A DNA stretch of 64,000 nt from Edaphobacter bradus (GCF_025685645.1 NZ_JAGSYF010000005.1:124001-188000); one strand, 5' to 3'. Shown: positions 16,854 through 25,718, counted from the stretch's first letter. Numbers and translations: made by a program. Notes: generated by a model from the sequence alone, not told the origin.

Positions 16854-17405
16854 ATGATTAAGACGATCAGCAGCAGGGAAGTCTACCGCAACCCCTGGAC
16901 GAGCGTGCGTGAGGATGTGATTGAGCGCGCGAATGGGCAGCGCGGAATCTACGGAGTCATCGATAAAGATCCGGCTTCGATCATCATTCCGCTTGAGGCG
17001 ACGGTTGAGGGCGAGTTTCTTTACCTGATTGAGCAGTATCGCTACACGGTGGGTGGGCGATTTCTGGAGTTCCCTCAGGGCGGCTGGGAGCAGCCTGATG
17101 TAGTGCCTGAAGATCTGGCGCGCGGCGAACTGCGAGAGGAGACGGGTTTGACTGCCGAGCGCATGACGCATCTCTCGACGCTGCAGATCGCCTACGGCGT
17201 GATGAATCAGAAGCATCACGTTTTTCTGGCGGAGGGGTTGATGATGGGCGATGCCGATCCGGACGCGGAGGAGAGCGATCTGGTGGTGCGAAGGGTTAGC
17301 GTGAAGGAGTTCGAGCAGATGGTGTTGGATGGAGTGATCGTGGACAACTGCTCGGTGGCGGCTTGGGGGCTGTATAAGATGTGGCTGGAACGCGGCAGAC
17401 CGTAG
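16854..17405 (+). CDS. Nudix hydrolase, ADP-ribose pyrophosphatase-like
   Basis: A 183-residue Nudix enzyme. The Nudix box reads GGWEQPDVVPEDLARGELRE then ETGL; the glutamates of the metal site are present but the usual Arg of REUxEE is Gly. The N-terminal part (REVYRNPWTSVREDVIER, YLIEQYRY, FLEFPQGG) matches ADP-ribose/sugar-nucleotide hydrolases of the NudF/YjhB kind. Probable substrate ADP-ribose or a similar nucleoside diphosphate. Start ATG at 16854 follows GGGACCGAGAG. Confidence 0.87.
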   Translation: MIKTISSREVYRNPWTSVREDVIERANGQRGIYGVIDKDPASIIIPLEATVEGEFLYLIEQYRYTVGGRFLEFPQGGWEQPDVVPEDLARGELREETGLTAERMTHLSTLQIAYGVMNQKHHVFLAEGLMMGDADPDAEESDLVVRRVSVKEFEQMVLDGVIVDNCSVAAWGLYKMWLERGRP

Positions 17406-17418
17406 AGCCGCAGATCGG

Positions 17419-17862
17419 ATGAGCGGCATGAGGGACGAGATGGAGACGGGACACACGGCGGAGGCTTCGCGGGCGAAGCTGCGCTGGGTGAATTTGACGG
17501 GGCTCCTGTTTGCGTTGCTGCAGAGCGCGTGCTCGGCTGTGCTGGCCTTGAGCGGGTTTCGCGTGCTGATTGGGCTCGGTGCACTCGCCGCTGCGGCTGG
17601 CGTCAATACGCCGCCGAAGGGGTTTCATCAGGATGCGATCCGGATTCCGATGATGGCGCTGGCGCTGATCGGCGCGCTTGCCAACCTGTATATGCTGTGG
17701 CGCGTGCGGTCGCTGCGGGCGCGGTCTTCTTCACAGTGGCGGATGCAGCCCGTGACGCCGGCGAAGCGGCGTTCGGAGAGGCTGCAGTTTGCGCTGGCCG
17801 TCATTACGCTGATTCTGCTGGCGGCGGAGCGGGTCGCGCATTATGTGATTCACCATGGGTAG
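17419..17862 (+). CDS. Small membrane protein of unknown function
   Basis: A 147-residue protein with about four hydrophobic segments (near residues 25-46, 48-61, 76-95 and 123-142). No family recognised. It follows the Nudix gene by 13 bases and ends three bases before the anti-sigma factor gene, which is on the other strand. In-frame ATGs at 17419, 17428 and 17440 compete and no clear ribosome-binding site decides. Confidence 0.6.
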   Translation: MSGMRDEMETGHTAEASRAKLRWVNLTGLLFALLQSACSAVLALSGFRVLIGLGALAAAAGVNTPPKGFHQDAIRIPMMALALIGALANLYMLWRVRSLRARSSSQWRMQPVTPAKRRSERLQFALAVITLILLAAERVAHYVIHHG

Positions 17863-17865
17863 GCA

Positions 17866-18132
17866 TCAGCCTGAGGATGTTGTATCCGTGGGTGGGCCTT
17901 CGAGAATGGCCTGGGTCAGCCGGGCGTGCAGACGCTCGCTGTAGCCGAGGGGAAGCTCGAAGACGCGGTCATCGGCGGTGAGGATGAGGATGTTGCGCGT
18001 GGAGTCAAGGACGGCGGAGCATATCTCGCAGTGAGCGAGGTGCTCCTCGACGTCGGCGCGCGTGGCGGCGTCGAGCGTGTTGTCCAGATAGCCTGAGATC
18101 TGGTCCCAGACATGGCGGCAGTTCAGAACCAT
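17866..18132 (-). CDS. Zinc-binding anti-sigma factor (ZAS type)
   Basis: A soluble 88-residue anti-sigma factor. Residues 5-40 (CRHVWDQISGYLDNTLD, then the zinc motif H-x3-C-x2-C in HLAHCEIC) form the sigma-binding ZAS domain. There is no transmembrane segment, unlike membrane-bound RseA types, so the signal is probably sensed in the cytoplasm, for example through the zinc-thiol centre. Its ATG overlaps the end of the sigma factor gene by 10 bases, so the two are translationally coupled and made in matched amounts. Confidence 0.85.
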   Translation of the reverse strand: MVLNCRHVWDQISGYLDNTLDAATRADVEEHLAHCEICSAVLDSTRNILILTADDRVFELPLGYSERLHARLTQAILEGPPTDTTSSG

Positions 18133-18743
18133 TGGAACCTCCTTCGCGGCGCTGGCACGGCACTCTTCAGTTGGGGGGCGAGATGCTTCTGCAGCATCAG
18201 ACGGGCGCGATGAAGGCGCATTTTAACGGATGCTGCAGTGATGCCCAAAGTTTCAGCGGTCTCCTGGACGTTGCGCTCCTCGATCTCGCGGAGGATGAAG
18301 ACCTCGCGGTAGGCAAGGGGCAGGTTGAGGAGTGCGCGGCGGATAAGAGCGCAGACCTCCTCGCGTTCGACGGCCTGCGAGGGGATCTCTCGCCAGTCGG
18401 TGAGTTGCATGGGAGTGATGTCGCCTTCGCGGTCGTCGTCGAGCGAGTCGGTGAGGGCGGGCTGGGTGCGGCGCAGCCGGCCGCGGGCCTCGTTGAGCAC
18501 GATGCTGATGAGCCAGGTGCTGAACCGGGCCTCGGCGCGGAAGCGGGCGAGATTACGGTAGGCCTTGAGAAATGCTTCCTGTGCGGCGTCCTCGGCATCG
18601 GCCTCATTTTTGAGCATCGACAGGGCCATAAGGTAGACGCTGCGTTCATAGGGGCGAATCAGCTCGTGGAAGAGTGAGTGTTCGCCGGAGAGGATGGCTG
18701 CGATCATCTTTAGCTCATCTCTCTCTCTACCCTGTGACGGCAT
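18123..18743 (-). CDS. ECF RNA polymerase sigma factor
   Basis: A 206-residue group IV sigma factor. Region 2 runs from LFHELIRPYERSVYLMALSM through the AEDAAQEAFLKAY and FSTWLISIVLNEARGRLRR blocks; region 4 contains LPLAYREVFILREIEE and the helix-turn-helix TAETLGITAASVKMRLHRAR. It is the fifth gene of the modified-peptide cluster and probably reads the cluster's own promoter. The stop overlaps the anti-sigma start; its own start lies 17 bases inside the end of the doxX-like gene. Confidence 0.93.
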   Translation of the reverse strand: MPSQGRERDELKMIAAILSGEHSLFHELIRPYERSVYLMALSMLKNEADAEDAAQEAFLKAYRNLARFRAEARFSTWLISIVLNEARGRLRRTQPALTDSLDDDREGDITPMQLTDWREIPSQAVEREEVCALIRRALLNLPLAYREVFILREIEERNVQETAETLGITAASVKMRLHRARLMLQKHLAPQLKSAVPAPRRRFQWF

Positions 18744-19254
18744 TGCTCTCCCTGTGATCTGCGTGGTTTTGAACGACCGCTTCGGACGTGAACAACCACC
18801 TTGAGAGCAAAGCGTCCAGTGAGAAGAGTCCGGGACCGAAGGCGAGGATCATGATCGATGCAAAGAGGAAGGTATAGGCATCCGCTTTGTAAAATTTATC
18901 AGAGTTGCTAAAGATGGATAAGAAGGCCTCGCGCTCCGCCGTCCAGAAGGCAACAAACATCGAGCCTGTAAGCAGGAATGCGATGGGGCGTGAGAAGAGG
19001 CCAACGATGAGCAGGATTCCGCCGACGAACTCGAGCCCCGAGACGAAGTGGGCGTTGAACGCAGGGAAGGGAATGTTGAGCGACGTGAAGAAGTCGACGA
19101 CCCTCGCCTGGTTCTGCAGCTTGCCCCAGCCGGTTTGCGCGAACTGCCAGCCCCAGTAGAGGCGGATGAAGAGCAGTAGAGGAGAGCAGAGCTTTTCCGC
19201 GATGCTGCAGAAGGCGGCGTGGAGGGTGTTGAGTTGTGCGAAGAGGGATTTCAT
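18727..19254 (-). CDS. DoxX-family membrane protein (HvfD-like)
   Basis: A 175-residue DoxX protein with four membrane segments. The start LLLFIRLYWGWQFAQTGWGK and the later GLEFVGGILLIVGLFSRPIA are typical of the family. In related metallophore clusters a DoxX gene follows the DUF692 and DUF2063 genes, where it may transfer electrons or help the membrane side of the system. The start overlaps the DUF2063 stop as ATGA. Confidence 0.9.
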   Translation of the reverse strand: MKSLFAQLNTLHAAFCSIAEKLCSPLLLFIRLYWGWQFAQTGWGKLQNQARVVDFFTSLNIPFPAFNAHFVSGLEFVGGILLIVGLFSRPIAFLLTGSMFVAFWTAEREAFLSIFSNSDKFYKADAYTFLFASIMILAFGPGLFSLDALLSRWLFTSEAVVQNHADHRESNAVTG

Positions 19255-20156
19255 AGGGTCTCCGATGTGGGACGGGGAGCGCAGAGCCAGCCCATCTGCA
19301 TCCAGTTGTGAAAGGCGGACTGAAGGAACGAGGGGCGGTCGCCCTCGGGGATGGCGCTGTCGGCGAATGCGGATTCGATGGCATCTCCGAGTGGCGCGCC
19401 CTGATCGAGCGCGTAGAGCAGGAGGTAATCCTCGCGCGCGAGCCGCTTGTAGTAAACGGTGTCGTCGTGGCGGTGGACGGCGAGATAGATGTGCTCGGGT
19501 CGCGGGCGGCGAGAGGCTCGGGCGCGGCGGACGAGATGGATCGCGACAGCGTTCGATGCCTGCGAGCCGGCGTCGTGCGAAGAGTCGCGGATGGCGAGCA
19601 GGGCGTCGTCGACGGCGTAGGGAGCTTCGAGCAGCCGCAAGCAGGGCTGAAGTGCGATGCGGGAGGCGTCATCGAGCGCGGCGATCTGCTCGGCGTTGAG
19701 CGGTTCGCGGCGCTCGTTGTCGAAGGCTTCGATGTGCGCCCACTCCAGTGTTGCCATGGCGATGGCGGCTTCGGTGTGGGGTGCTGTGAAGTGCGGATAC
19801 TTCGTGAGCCATGCGACGAGCGAGGAGCCGAGATTGCGCAGTGTGAAGGAACGCGAGGGATGCGCTTCGAGGTAGGCGCTCATCAGGGCCTGGAAGCGGC
19901 GGCTGCCGACGACAGATTTGAGTCCGGGGAAGTCTTCTTCGAAGGAAGAGAAGAGGCGGAACCAGTATTGACGGTTGTAGATTTCGAGGCGCTCGAACGA
20001 GGTGAGGCGGTCGTTGGGGCGGATGAACGCATTGGCTTCCTCGGCTGTGGAGGCGCCGCTGGCATCGCGTTTGCGCATCGTCTCGTTGCGAGTGAGCGGG
20101 CGCATGACGGCTGCGGCCATGCGTCGCTGAAGGGCGTGAAGGGTCGGGGCGTTCAT
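19251..20156 (-). CDS. bufC: DUF2063 partner of the MNIO enzyme (BufC/HvfC-like)
   Basis: A 301-residue protein. The N-terminal DUF2063 domain includes LEIYNRQYWFRLFSSFEEDF, PGLKSVVGSRRFQALMSAYL and SFTLRNLGSSLVAWL; this part acts in characterised systems as the partner that presents the precursor peptide to the DUF692 oxidase. The C-terminal half (EHIYLAVHRHDDTVYYKRL to FHNWMQMGWL) is the usual second domain. Start ATG at 20156 overlaps the MNIO stop as ATGA; the frame is open far upstream only because it shadows the MNIO gene. Confidence 0.92.
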   Translation of the reverse strand: MNAPTLHALQRRMAAAVMRPLTRNETMRKRDASGASTAEEANAFIRPNDRLTSFERLEIYNRQYWFRLFSSFEEDFPGLKSVVGSRRFQALMSAYLEAHPSRSFTLRNLGSSLVAWLTKYPHFTAPHTEAAIAMATLEWAHIEAFDNERREPLNAEQIAALDDASRIALQPCLRLLEAPYAVDDALLAIRDSSHDAGSQASNAVAIHLVRRARASRRPRPEHIYLAVHRHDDTVYYKRLAREDYLLLYALDQGAPLGDAIESAFADSAIPEGDRPSFLQSAFHNWMQMGWLCAPRPTSETL

Positions 20157-21022
20157 GCTGTCACCGCCAGGGAAGAATCTACGGTCTTCGTTTTTGGCTC
20201 GAGGTAGCACTTCGCCTTGAGGGCCTCGGCGTGGACCTCGTCGAAGGAAGGGATGGAGTCGTCCCACTCGAGCAGGGTCGCAGTTGGGCCGCAACGCTCG
20301 ATGGCGCGTGCGTAGAGCTTCCAGACAGGGTCGAGGACAGGGTGGTCGTGCGTGTCGAGGATGTACTTCTCGAACTTCGAGTGGCCGGCGATGTGGATCT
20401 GCGCGACCCGTTCGGGGGGGATGCTGTTGACGTACGTGTGGGGGTCGAAGTTGTGGTTCTGGGAGGAGACGTAGATGTTGTTGACGTCGAGCAGAATGCC
20501 GCAGTCGGCCTGTTCGACGACCTCGTTGAGGAACTCCCATTCGGTCATCTCGGAGACGTGAAACTCGGCGTAGCTGGAGACGTTTTCGACAGCGATGGGG
20601 ACCTCAAGGAAGTCTTGTGCCCGGCGGATCTTCTCCGCGGTGAGGCGCGCGGCCTCGAAGGTGTAGGGCATCGGGAGGAGGTCGTGGGTGTAGGTGCCGT
20701 CAACGGAGCCCCAGCAGAGGTGATCGGAGAGCCACGGAGTTTTGGTGCGGCGGACGAGATCTTTGAGGCGGCGGAGGTGTTCGCGCGAGAAGGGCTCGGC
20801 TGAGCCGAAGTACATGGAGACGCCGTGCTGCACGACGCGGTATTGCTCGAGGATACTGTCGAGGACGGCGAGTGGACGGCCACCGTCGATCATGTAGTTC
20901 TCCGAGATGATCTCGAACCAGTCGACAACAGGCTTCTTTTCGAGAATGTGGCGATAGTGTGGGACGCGCAGTCCTATGCCGACGCCGTAGTCCGAAAAGC
21001 CGTTGAAGCGATTTGCAGGCAT
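20153..21022 (-). CDS. bufB: DUF692 multinuclear non-haem iron oxidase (MNIO; BufB/HvfB/MbnB-like)
   Basis: A 289-residue TIM-barrel enzyme that in known systems uses a multi-iron centre and oxygen to rebuild cysteine residues of a ribosomal peptide (oxazolone/thioamide or thiooxazole products). Ligand-type residues are in place on successive strands: ISENYMIDGG, VQHGVSMYFGS, WLSDHLCWG, AVENVSSYAEF, LLDVNNIYVSSQNH, QIHIAGHSKF and LLEWDDSIPSF. It starts 87 bases downstream of the Cys-rich precursor, across a strong hairpin, and overlaps its partner protein gene. The precursor itself is the obvious substrate. Confidence 0.95.
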   Translation of the reverse strand: MPANRFNGFSDYGVGIGLRVPHYRHILEKKPVVDWFEIISENYMIDGGRPLAVLDSILEQYRVVQHGVSMYFGSAEPFSREHLRRLKDLVRRTKTPWLSDHLCWGSVDGTYTHDLLPMPYTFEAARLTAEKIRRAQDFLEVPIAVENVSSYAEFHVSEMTEWEFLNEVVEQADCGILLDVNNIYVSSQNHNFDPHTYVNSIPPERVAQIHIAGHSKFEKYILDTHDHPVLDPVWKLYARAIERCGPTATLLEWDDSIPSFDEVHAEALKAKCYLEPKTKTVDSSLAVTA

Positions 21023-21051
21023 AACAACCTCAGAAGCGAGTTGGGTGAAGT

Positions 21052-21098
21052 GTTGGCTCCCCCGAGAAGACTAGAGAAATATTTTCGGGGGAGCCAAC
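21052..21098 (-). promoter_or_regulatory. Intercistronic hairpin between precursor and MNIO genes
   Basis: A perfect 14-bp stem, GTTGGCTCCCCCGA (21052-21065) and its complement (21085-21098), with a 19-base AT-rich loop. It occupies most of the 87 bases between the two genes. A hairpin here would stabilise the upstream message or end part of transcription, giving much precursor and little enzyme. On the minus strand no clean U-run follows. Confidence 0.7.
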
Positions 21099-21109
21099 GG
21101 AGTGAGAGA

Positions 21110-21403
21110 TTATTCGGCCGGTGGCTTGGAACCGTCGGTCGCGCAGCCGCCCTTGCCCTTGCAGCTGTTCTTGCCCTTGCAGCCATTGTCGCTGGACTTG
21201 CAGCCGCCCTTGCCCTTACAGTCGTTCTTGCCTTTGCAGCTGTGCTTGTCCTTGTCCTGAGCCGCGAACGAGGCCGACGCGAACGCTAGCTGCCCGAACT
21301 GTGCGCCGTTGTGGCTGGTTGAAGCGTGCAGGGGGGTGGTGGAGCCACTGAGCAGACCGCTGACGGCCGCGCTCAACATCATTGCCTTGAGGGAACTCTT
21401 CAT
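21110..21403 (-). CDS. Cys-rich exported RiPP precursor (bufferin/HvfA-like)
   Basis: Ninety-seven residues. A signal peptide (MKSSLKAMMLSAAVSGLLSG, cleavage near residue 27 or 46) is followed by a low-complexity core with six Cys, at 56, 62, 68 and 75, 81, 87. These form two nearly identical 13-residue units, CKGKNDCKGKGGC and CKGKNSCKGKGGC, joined by KSSDNG. This Cys/Lys/Gly pattern next to a DUF692 gene is that of MNIO-modified metallophores, made in the cytoplasm and exported by Sec. It lacks the EGKCG repeats of HvfA. CCAAGGAG precedes the ATG by about eight bases. Likely role: binding copper or another soft metal in the periplasm. Confidence 0.9.
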   Translation of the reverse strand: MKSSLKAMMLSAAVSGLLSGSTTPLHASTSHNGAQFGQLAFASASFAAQDKDKHSCKGKNDCKGKGGCKSSDNGCKGKNSCKGKGGCATDGSKPPAE

Positions 21404-21452
21404 TTTTCAATCTCCTTGGGTTAGATGGGCATCTGCTCTCCATCTGGCACGT

Positions 21453-21480
21453 TAGATACGAACTGTCGGGGCGGCGTAAC
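21453..21480 (-). promoter_or_regulatory. Candidate ECF-type promoter of the Cys-rich peptide operon
   Basis: On the minus strand GTTACG (21480-21475) is followed after 14 bases by CGTATCTA (21460-21453), about 50 bases before the precursor ATG. GTTACG/GTAAC plus CG-rich -10 elements are typical of ECF promoters, and the operon encodes an ECF sigma factor. The spacing is shorter than usual, so this is tentative. Confidence 0.35.
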
Positions 21481-21499
21481 GGCTTTTTGTGAAAAAAGT

Positions 21500-21512
21500 G
21501 AGACTGCGTCTC
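21500..21512. promoter_or_regulatory. Palindrome GAGAC-TGC-GTCTC
   Basis: Perfect 5-base arms around a 3-base centre in the divergent region between the Cys-rich peptide operon and the AsmA-like gene. A candidate operator for either side. Confidence 0.35.
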
Positions 21513-21567
21513 TTTCGTGGCAAGCAGGGCAGGCCACAGCCTCCGGAGCTTCCGCGTCTAAGCTAAC

Positions 21568-23181
21568 ATGAACAAGATGAACAAGATCGGCGATGCAGGC
21601 GCGACAGAAAGCGCTGTGCCGAAGAGAAGACGCCGCGTGTGGTGGTGGCTGTCAGTCGTGCTGCTGTTCGCTGCAGTCGTTGTCACTTGTGTGGTTGAGT
21701 GGATGGTCCACCACGCCGAGCCGATCCTGAAAGCCCGGGTGATCGGGACCCTGAGCACACGCTTTGATAGCAGAGTCGAGATGGATGGCTTCCACGTTTC
21801 GGTGGCGAAGGGGCTCGAGGTCTCAGGCGAGGGGTTGCGTATCTATGCGCCGGACGATGTTGTCGCGGCAGGGGTGACGGCGCCGCTGATCTCTCTCGGG
21901 CACTTCGCTTTTCATGCGGAGATCCGCGGGCTCTTCGAGAAACCAATGCGCGTCAGTACCGTTTATGTTGATCGCATGACGATCAGCGTCCCTCCGAAGG
22001 AGATGCGGAAGCAGGGACTAAGGAATGAGCGGCTGGGAAAGATTACGATCGTGGTCGATGAGATCGTCTGCAACAACTCTCACCTGATCATCGGCACCTC
22101 GAAGCCGGACAAGGCTCCCCTAGAGTTCGAGCTGGGACACATTGTGATGCAGAATGTTGGGCCTAACGATCCGTGGAGATATGACGCAACGCTTGTCAAT
22201 GCGATTCCTCGCGGCGATATTCATGCAGCAGGGACTTTCGGTCATTGGGTCAATGAGAGCCCTGGCGACTCTGCTGTAACAGGGAAGTACACCTTTGAAC
22301 ACGCCGATCTGAATACGATCAGGGGCATCGGCGGCGTGCTCTCGTCGACCGGTGAGTTCAGCGGGCAGCTCAATCGAATTGTTGTTGATGGAACGACCGA
22401 GACGCCGGAGTTCTCGCTCGACACGGCAAACCATAGGATGCCTCTGCACACGACGTTTCATGCGATCGTCGATGGCACGAGCGGCGATACGTATCTGCAG
22501 CCGGTCGATGCGAAGCTGGGCGACTCGGAGTTCAGTTGCAACGGCGCCATCGTTAATGTGAAGGGCCAGGGACACGATATCGACCTGGATGTGAATGTGC
22601 CGAATGGAAGGATTCAGGACTTCCTCGAACTTGGCGTCAGGACCCAGCCGGCAGTGATGACTGGGCGGCTATCGATGGAGACCAGGTTGAACATCCGCCC
22701 CGCGAATGAGCGCGTGATGCAGAGGATGGTGATGAACGGCCAGTTTACCCTGAGAGCCATTCACTTCAGCAATCCTGCGGTACAGGACAAGGTCGATATG
22801 CTGAGCCTGCGCGCACAGGGCGAGCCGAAGCTGGCCAGGCCTGGAGCCGAAGATGTGCGTTCGCAGATGACCGGGCAGTTTGATATGGACAAAGGGAAGC
22901 TGAAGTTCTCACAGCTTGCCTACTCGCTGCCTGGCGCCGATGTCAATCTCACGGGCGTTTACACGCTTGATGGAAATCAGTTTGAGTTCGCGGGAAAGGT
23001 GCGAACAAAGGCGACACTGTCGCAGATGGTGTCGACGCGGTGGAAGTCTTTGTTGCTGAAGCCGGTTGATCCGCTCTTCAAGAAGAACGGCGCGGGAGCC
23101 GAGATACCCGTGAAGATCAGTGGAACGAAGGGAGACGTGCAGTTCGGCCTCGATCTGAAGCACAAGGGCCAGAAGCACTGA
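21568..23181 (+). CDS. AsmA-like membrane-anchored protein
   Basis: A 537-residue protein with one N-terminal membrane segment (VWWWLSVVLLFAAVVVTCVV, about residues 24-43) and a long beta-rich periplasmic part. Phrases such as FDSRVEMDGFHVSVAKGLEV and the C-terminal MTGQFDMDKGKLKFSQLAYS with PGADVNLTGVYTLDGNQFEF are characteristic of AsmA-family proteins, which are thought to move lipids or help outer-membrane assembly. Two in-frame ATGs start the gene (MNKMNK). Divergent from the Cys-rich peptide operon; no functional link is evident. Confidence 0.8.
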   Translation: MNKMNKIGDAGATESAVPKRRRRVWWWLSVVLLFAAVVVTCVVEWMVHHAEPILKARVIGTLSTRFDSRVEMDGFHVSVAKGLEVSGEGLRIYAPDDVVAAGVTAPLISLGHFAFHAEIRGLFEKPMRVSTVYVDRMTISVPPKEMRKQGLRNERLGKITIVVDEIVCNNSHLIIGTSKPDKAPLEFELGHIVMQNVGPNDPWRYDATLVNAIPRGDIHAAGTFGHWVNESPGDSAVTGKYTFEHADLNTIRGIGGVLSSTGEFSGQLNRIVVDGTTETPEFSLDTANHRMPLHTTFHAIVDGTSGDTYLQPVDAKLGDSEFSCNGAIVNVKGQGHDIDLDVNVPNGRIQDFLELGVRTQPAVMTGRLSMETRLNIRPANERVMQRMVMNGQFTLRAIHFSNPAVQDKVDMLSLRAQGEPKLARPGAEDVRSQMTGQFDMDKGKLKFSQLAYSLPGADVNLTGVYTLDGNQFEFAGKVRTKATLSQMVSTRWKSLLLKPVDPLFKKNGAGAEIPVKISGTKGDVQFGLDLKHKGQKH

Positions 23182-23245
23182 GGCCGAGCTGTTTGGTGGT
23201 GAGGGAGGCGCGCTATCGCGTCCTGAGCCTGAGCTTGGGGACAGA

Positions 23246-23330
23246 AAAAGCAGATCCCTTCGGCTTTCGCTCAGGGCAGGCACCTCCACTCCGCTGCGCT
23301 CTGGATGACAGCTTTAAGGAAGGGATCTTT
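23246..23330. repeat. Short dispersed repeat with inverted ends (REP/MITE-like)
   Basis: Begins AAAAAGCAGATCCCTT and ends AAGGGATCTTT; the 9-base ends AGATCCCTT (23252-23260) and AAGGGATCT (23320-23328) are perfect inverted repeats about 77 bases apart outside to outside. The inside contains CTTTCGCTCAGGGCAGG and CGCTGCGCTCTGGATGACAG. A shortened copy is present at about 10.56 kb. No coding potential. Confidence 0.7.
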
Positions 23331-23340
23331 GACTCAGGGA

Positions 23341-24126
23341 CTAGAAATTATCGTCGCTGCCGCTGTCGTCGAAGTCGCTGCTACTGTCAGAGCCGTCGTC
23401 GAACGAAGATGAGTCGTCAGCGAAGTCGCTTGAGGAGTCGCTGTCAAGCAGGCTGTCGCCGTGATCGTCGTGGGAGACGGCATCGGAGAAGCGCGATTCG
23501 CCACGACGGTCTTCAATGTCGGGTGAGAGATGCTCGCTGCGCTCGTGCGGCGCAGCGTCGTCGTAGTAGTTGTTGATGATCTCCGGACGCGAGGAATCAC
23601 CGAACCCGCCGAAGCCGGGGGACTCGGAATGCCCGAAGCCGTGCATGAGGCTCTCGATTCCTTCGAAGGCGAGAGCGCCTGCCGCAACGCCCGTTGCAGT
23701 CTGCATCGCTGAGCGGAGAAAGCCTCCCTGCGGGGGCGCGCCGTAGGACGGGGCGTAGCTCGGGACGGGAGCGTACTGCGGCTCCTGGGTATACTGCGGC
23801 GGAGGCGGCGGCGGTGGAGGAGGAGGCGCGGGGCGGGACGGTTCGTCGGCGTGGCCAAGAAGATTGCCGAGGAAGCTGGTGGCGCGCTTCGGTTGCTGCT
23901 GGCGGAGTTGGTCCGCCTGCGCGCGAAGGTCAGCGAGCTGCTTCTGTGCCTGATCGAGAGCGTACTGCTGCACGAGGACGGTCTGGGTGAGGATGTAAAG
24001 CGCGTCGGGGTTGCGTCCAAGGGTTTGCTGCAGGAGCTTCTCGGCGTCGAGGTCTTTTTCGGGAAGCTGGGTCTGGTTGATGCGCTCGATGAGGTCCTGA
24101 ATCATCTGCTGTTCTTGCGGTGTCAT
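23341..24126 (-). CDS. DUF2076 family protein
   Basis: A 261-residue protein. The N-terminus (MTPQEQQMIQDLIERINQTQ, then DLDAEKLLQQTLGRNPDALY and a coiled coil to about residue 80) is the DUF2076 pattern. A run of ten prolines (about residues 100-110), a short Gly/Ala segment that may touch membranes (VAAGALAF) and a very acidic Asp/Ser tail follow. No known activity; members are often described as periplasmic ligand-binding sensor-like proteins without strong evidence. Confidence 0.8.
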   Translation of the reverse strand: MTPQEQQMIQDLIERINQTQLPEKDLDAEKLLQQTLGRNPDALYILTQTVLVQQYALDQAQKQLADLRAQADQLRQQQPKRATSFLGNLLGHADEPSRPAPPPPPPPPPPQYTQEPQYAPVPSYAPSYGAPPQGGFLRSAMQTATGVAAGALAFEGIESLMHGFGHSESPGFGGFGDSSRPEIINNYYDDAAPHERSEHLSPDIEDRRGESRFSDAVSHDDHGDSLLDSDSSSDFADDSSSFDDGSDSSSDFDDSGSDDNF

Positions 24127-24240
24127 GAGACTCCTCTTTTGCGGCGTCGCCGCTTGGTGCTAGCAGTATGACGCAGACGGGGGTGGAAGAGTATGCAGGG
24201 CCGGCCGCGTCTCAGTGCGCTGGGGATAACTTGTTTCGAT

Positions 24241-24349
24241 TCAATGAACAGTCTTCGCTAATGCTAAGCGCTCTGTGGAACGATTCGCTCAGTTTCAATG
24301 CACAGTTTTTCATTGACGCGAAGCGCCCTGTGGAGCGGTTCGCTCAATT

Positions 24350-24366
<17 letters not shown>
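24241..24366. repeat. 54-55 bp imperfect tandem repeat
   Basis: TCAATG[AGC]ACAGT occurs at 24241, 24295 and 24350, each followed by the same kind of sequence (TTCGCTAATGCTAAGCGCTC; TTTTCATTGACGCGAAGCGC; TTTTCATCC). The unit thus repeats twice and begins a third time inside the last codons of the VWA gene. In the second unit GCGAAGCGC (24318-24326) pairs with GCGGTTCGC (24335-24343) with one mismatch, a hairpin placed just after that gene's stop. Confidence 0.7.
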
Positions 24367-25591
<1,225 letters not shown>

Positions 25592-25613
25592 AAGTATCCA
25601 GCGAGTCAGCGGG

Positions 25614-25718
25614 TTAGCGAGTCAGCAAGTCAGCGGCTGCTTGCCCAACTCCAGTGAATGTCTGCGCGAGTCGATGCTAACTTGCTGACCGCTTCTTAGC
25701 TGACTTGCTGACTCGCTA
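25614..25718. repeat. Long inverted repeat built from AGTCAGC units
   Basis: TAGCGAGTCAGCAAGTCAGC (25615-25634) and its exact complement (25699-25718) form a 20-bp stem. Extra copies of GCGAGTCAGC (25601) and GCTAACTTGCTGACCGC surround it, so alternative pairings exist. The distal arm runs into the stop codon of the MoxR-like gene. It fills the gap to the VWA gene and may uncouple their expression. Confidence 0.8.
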
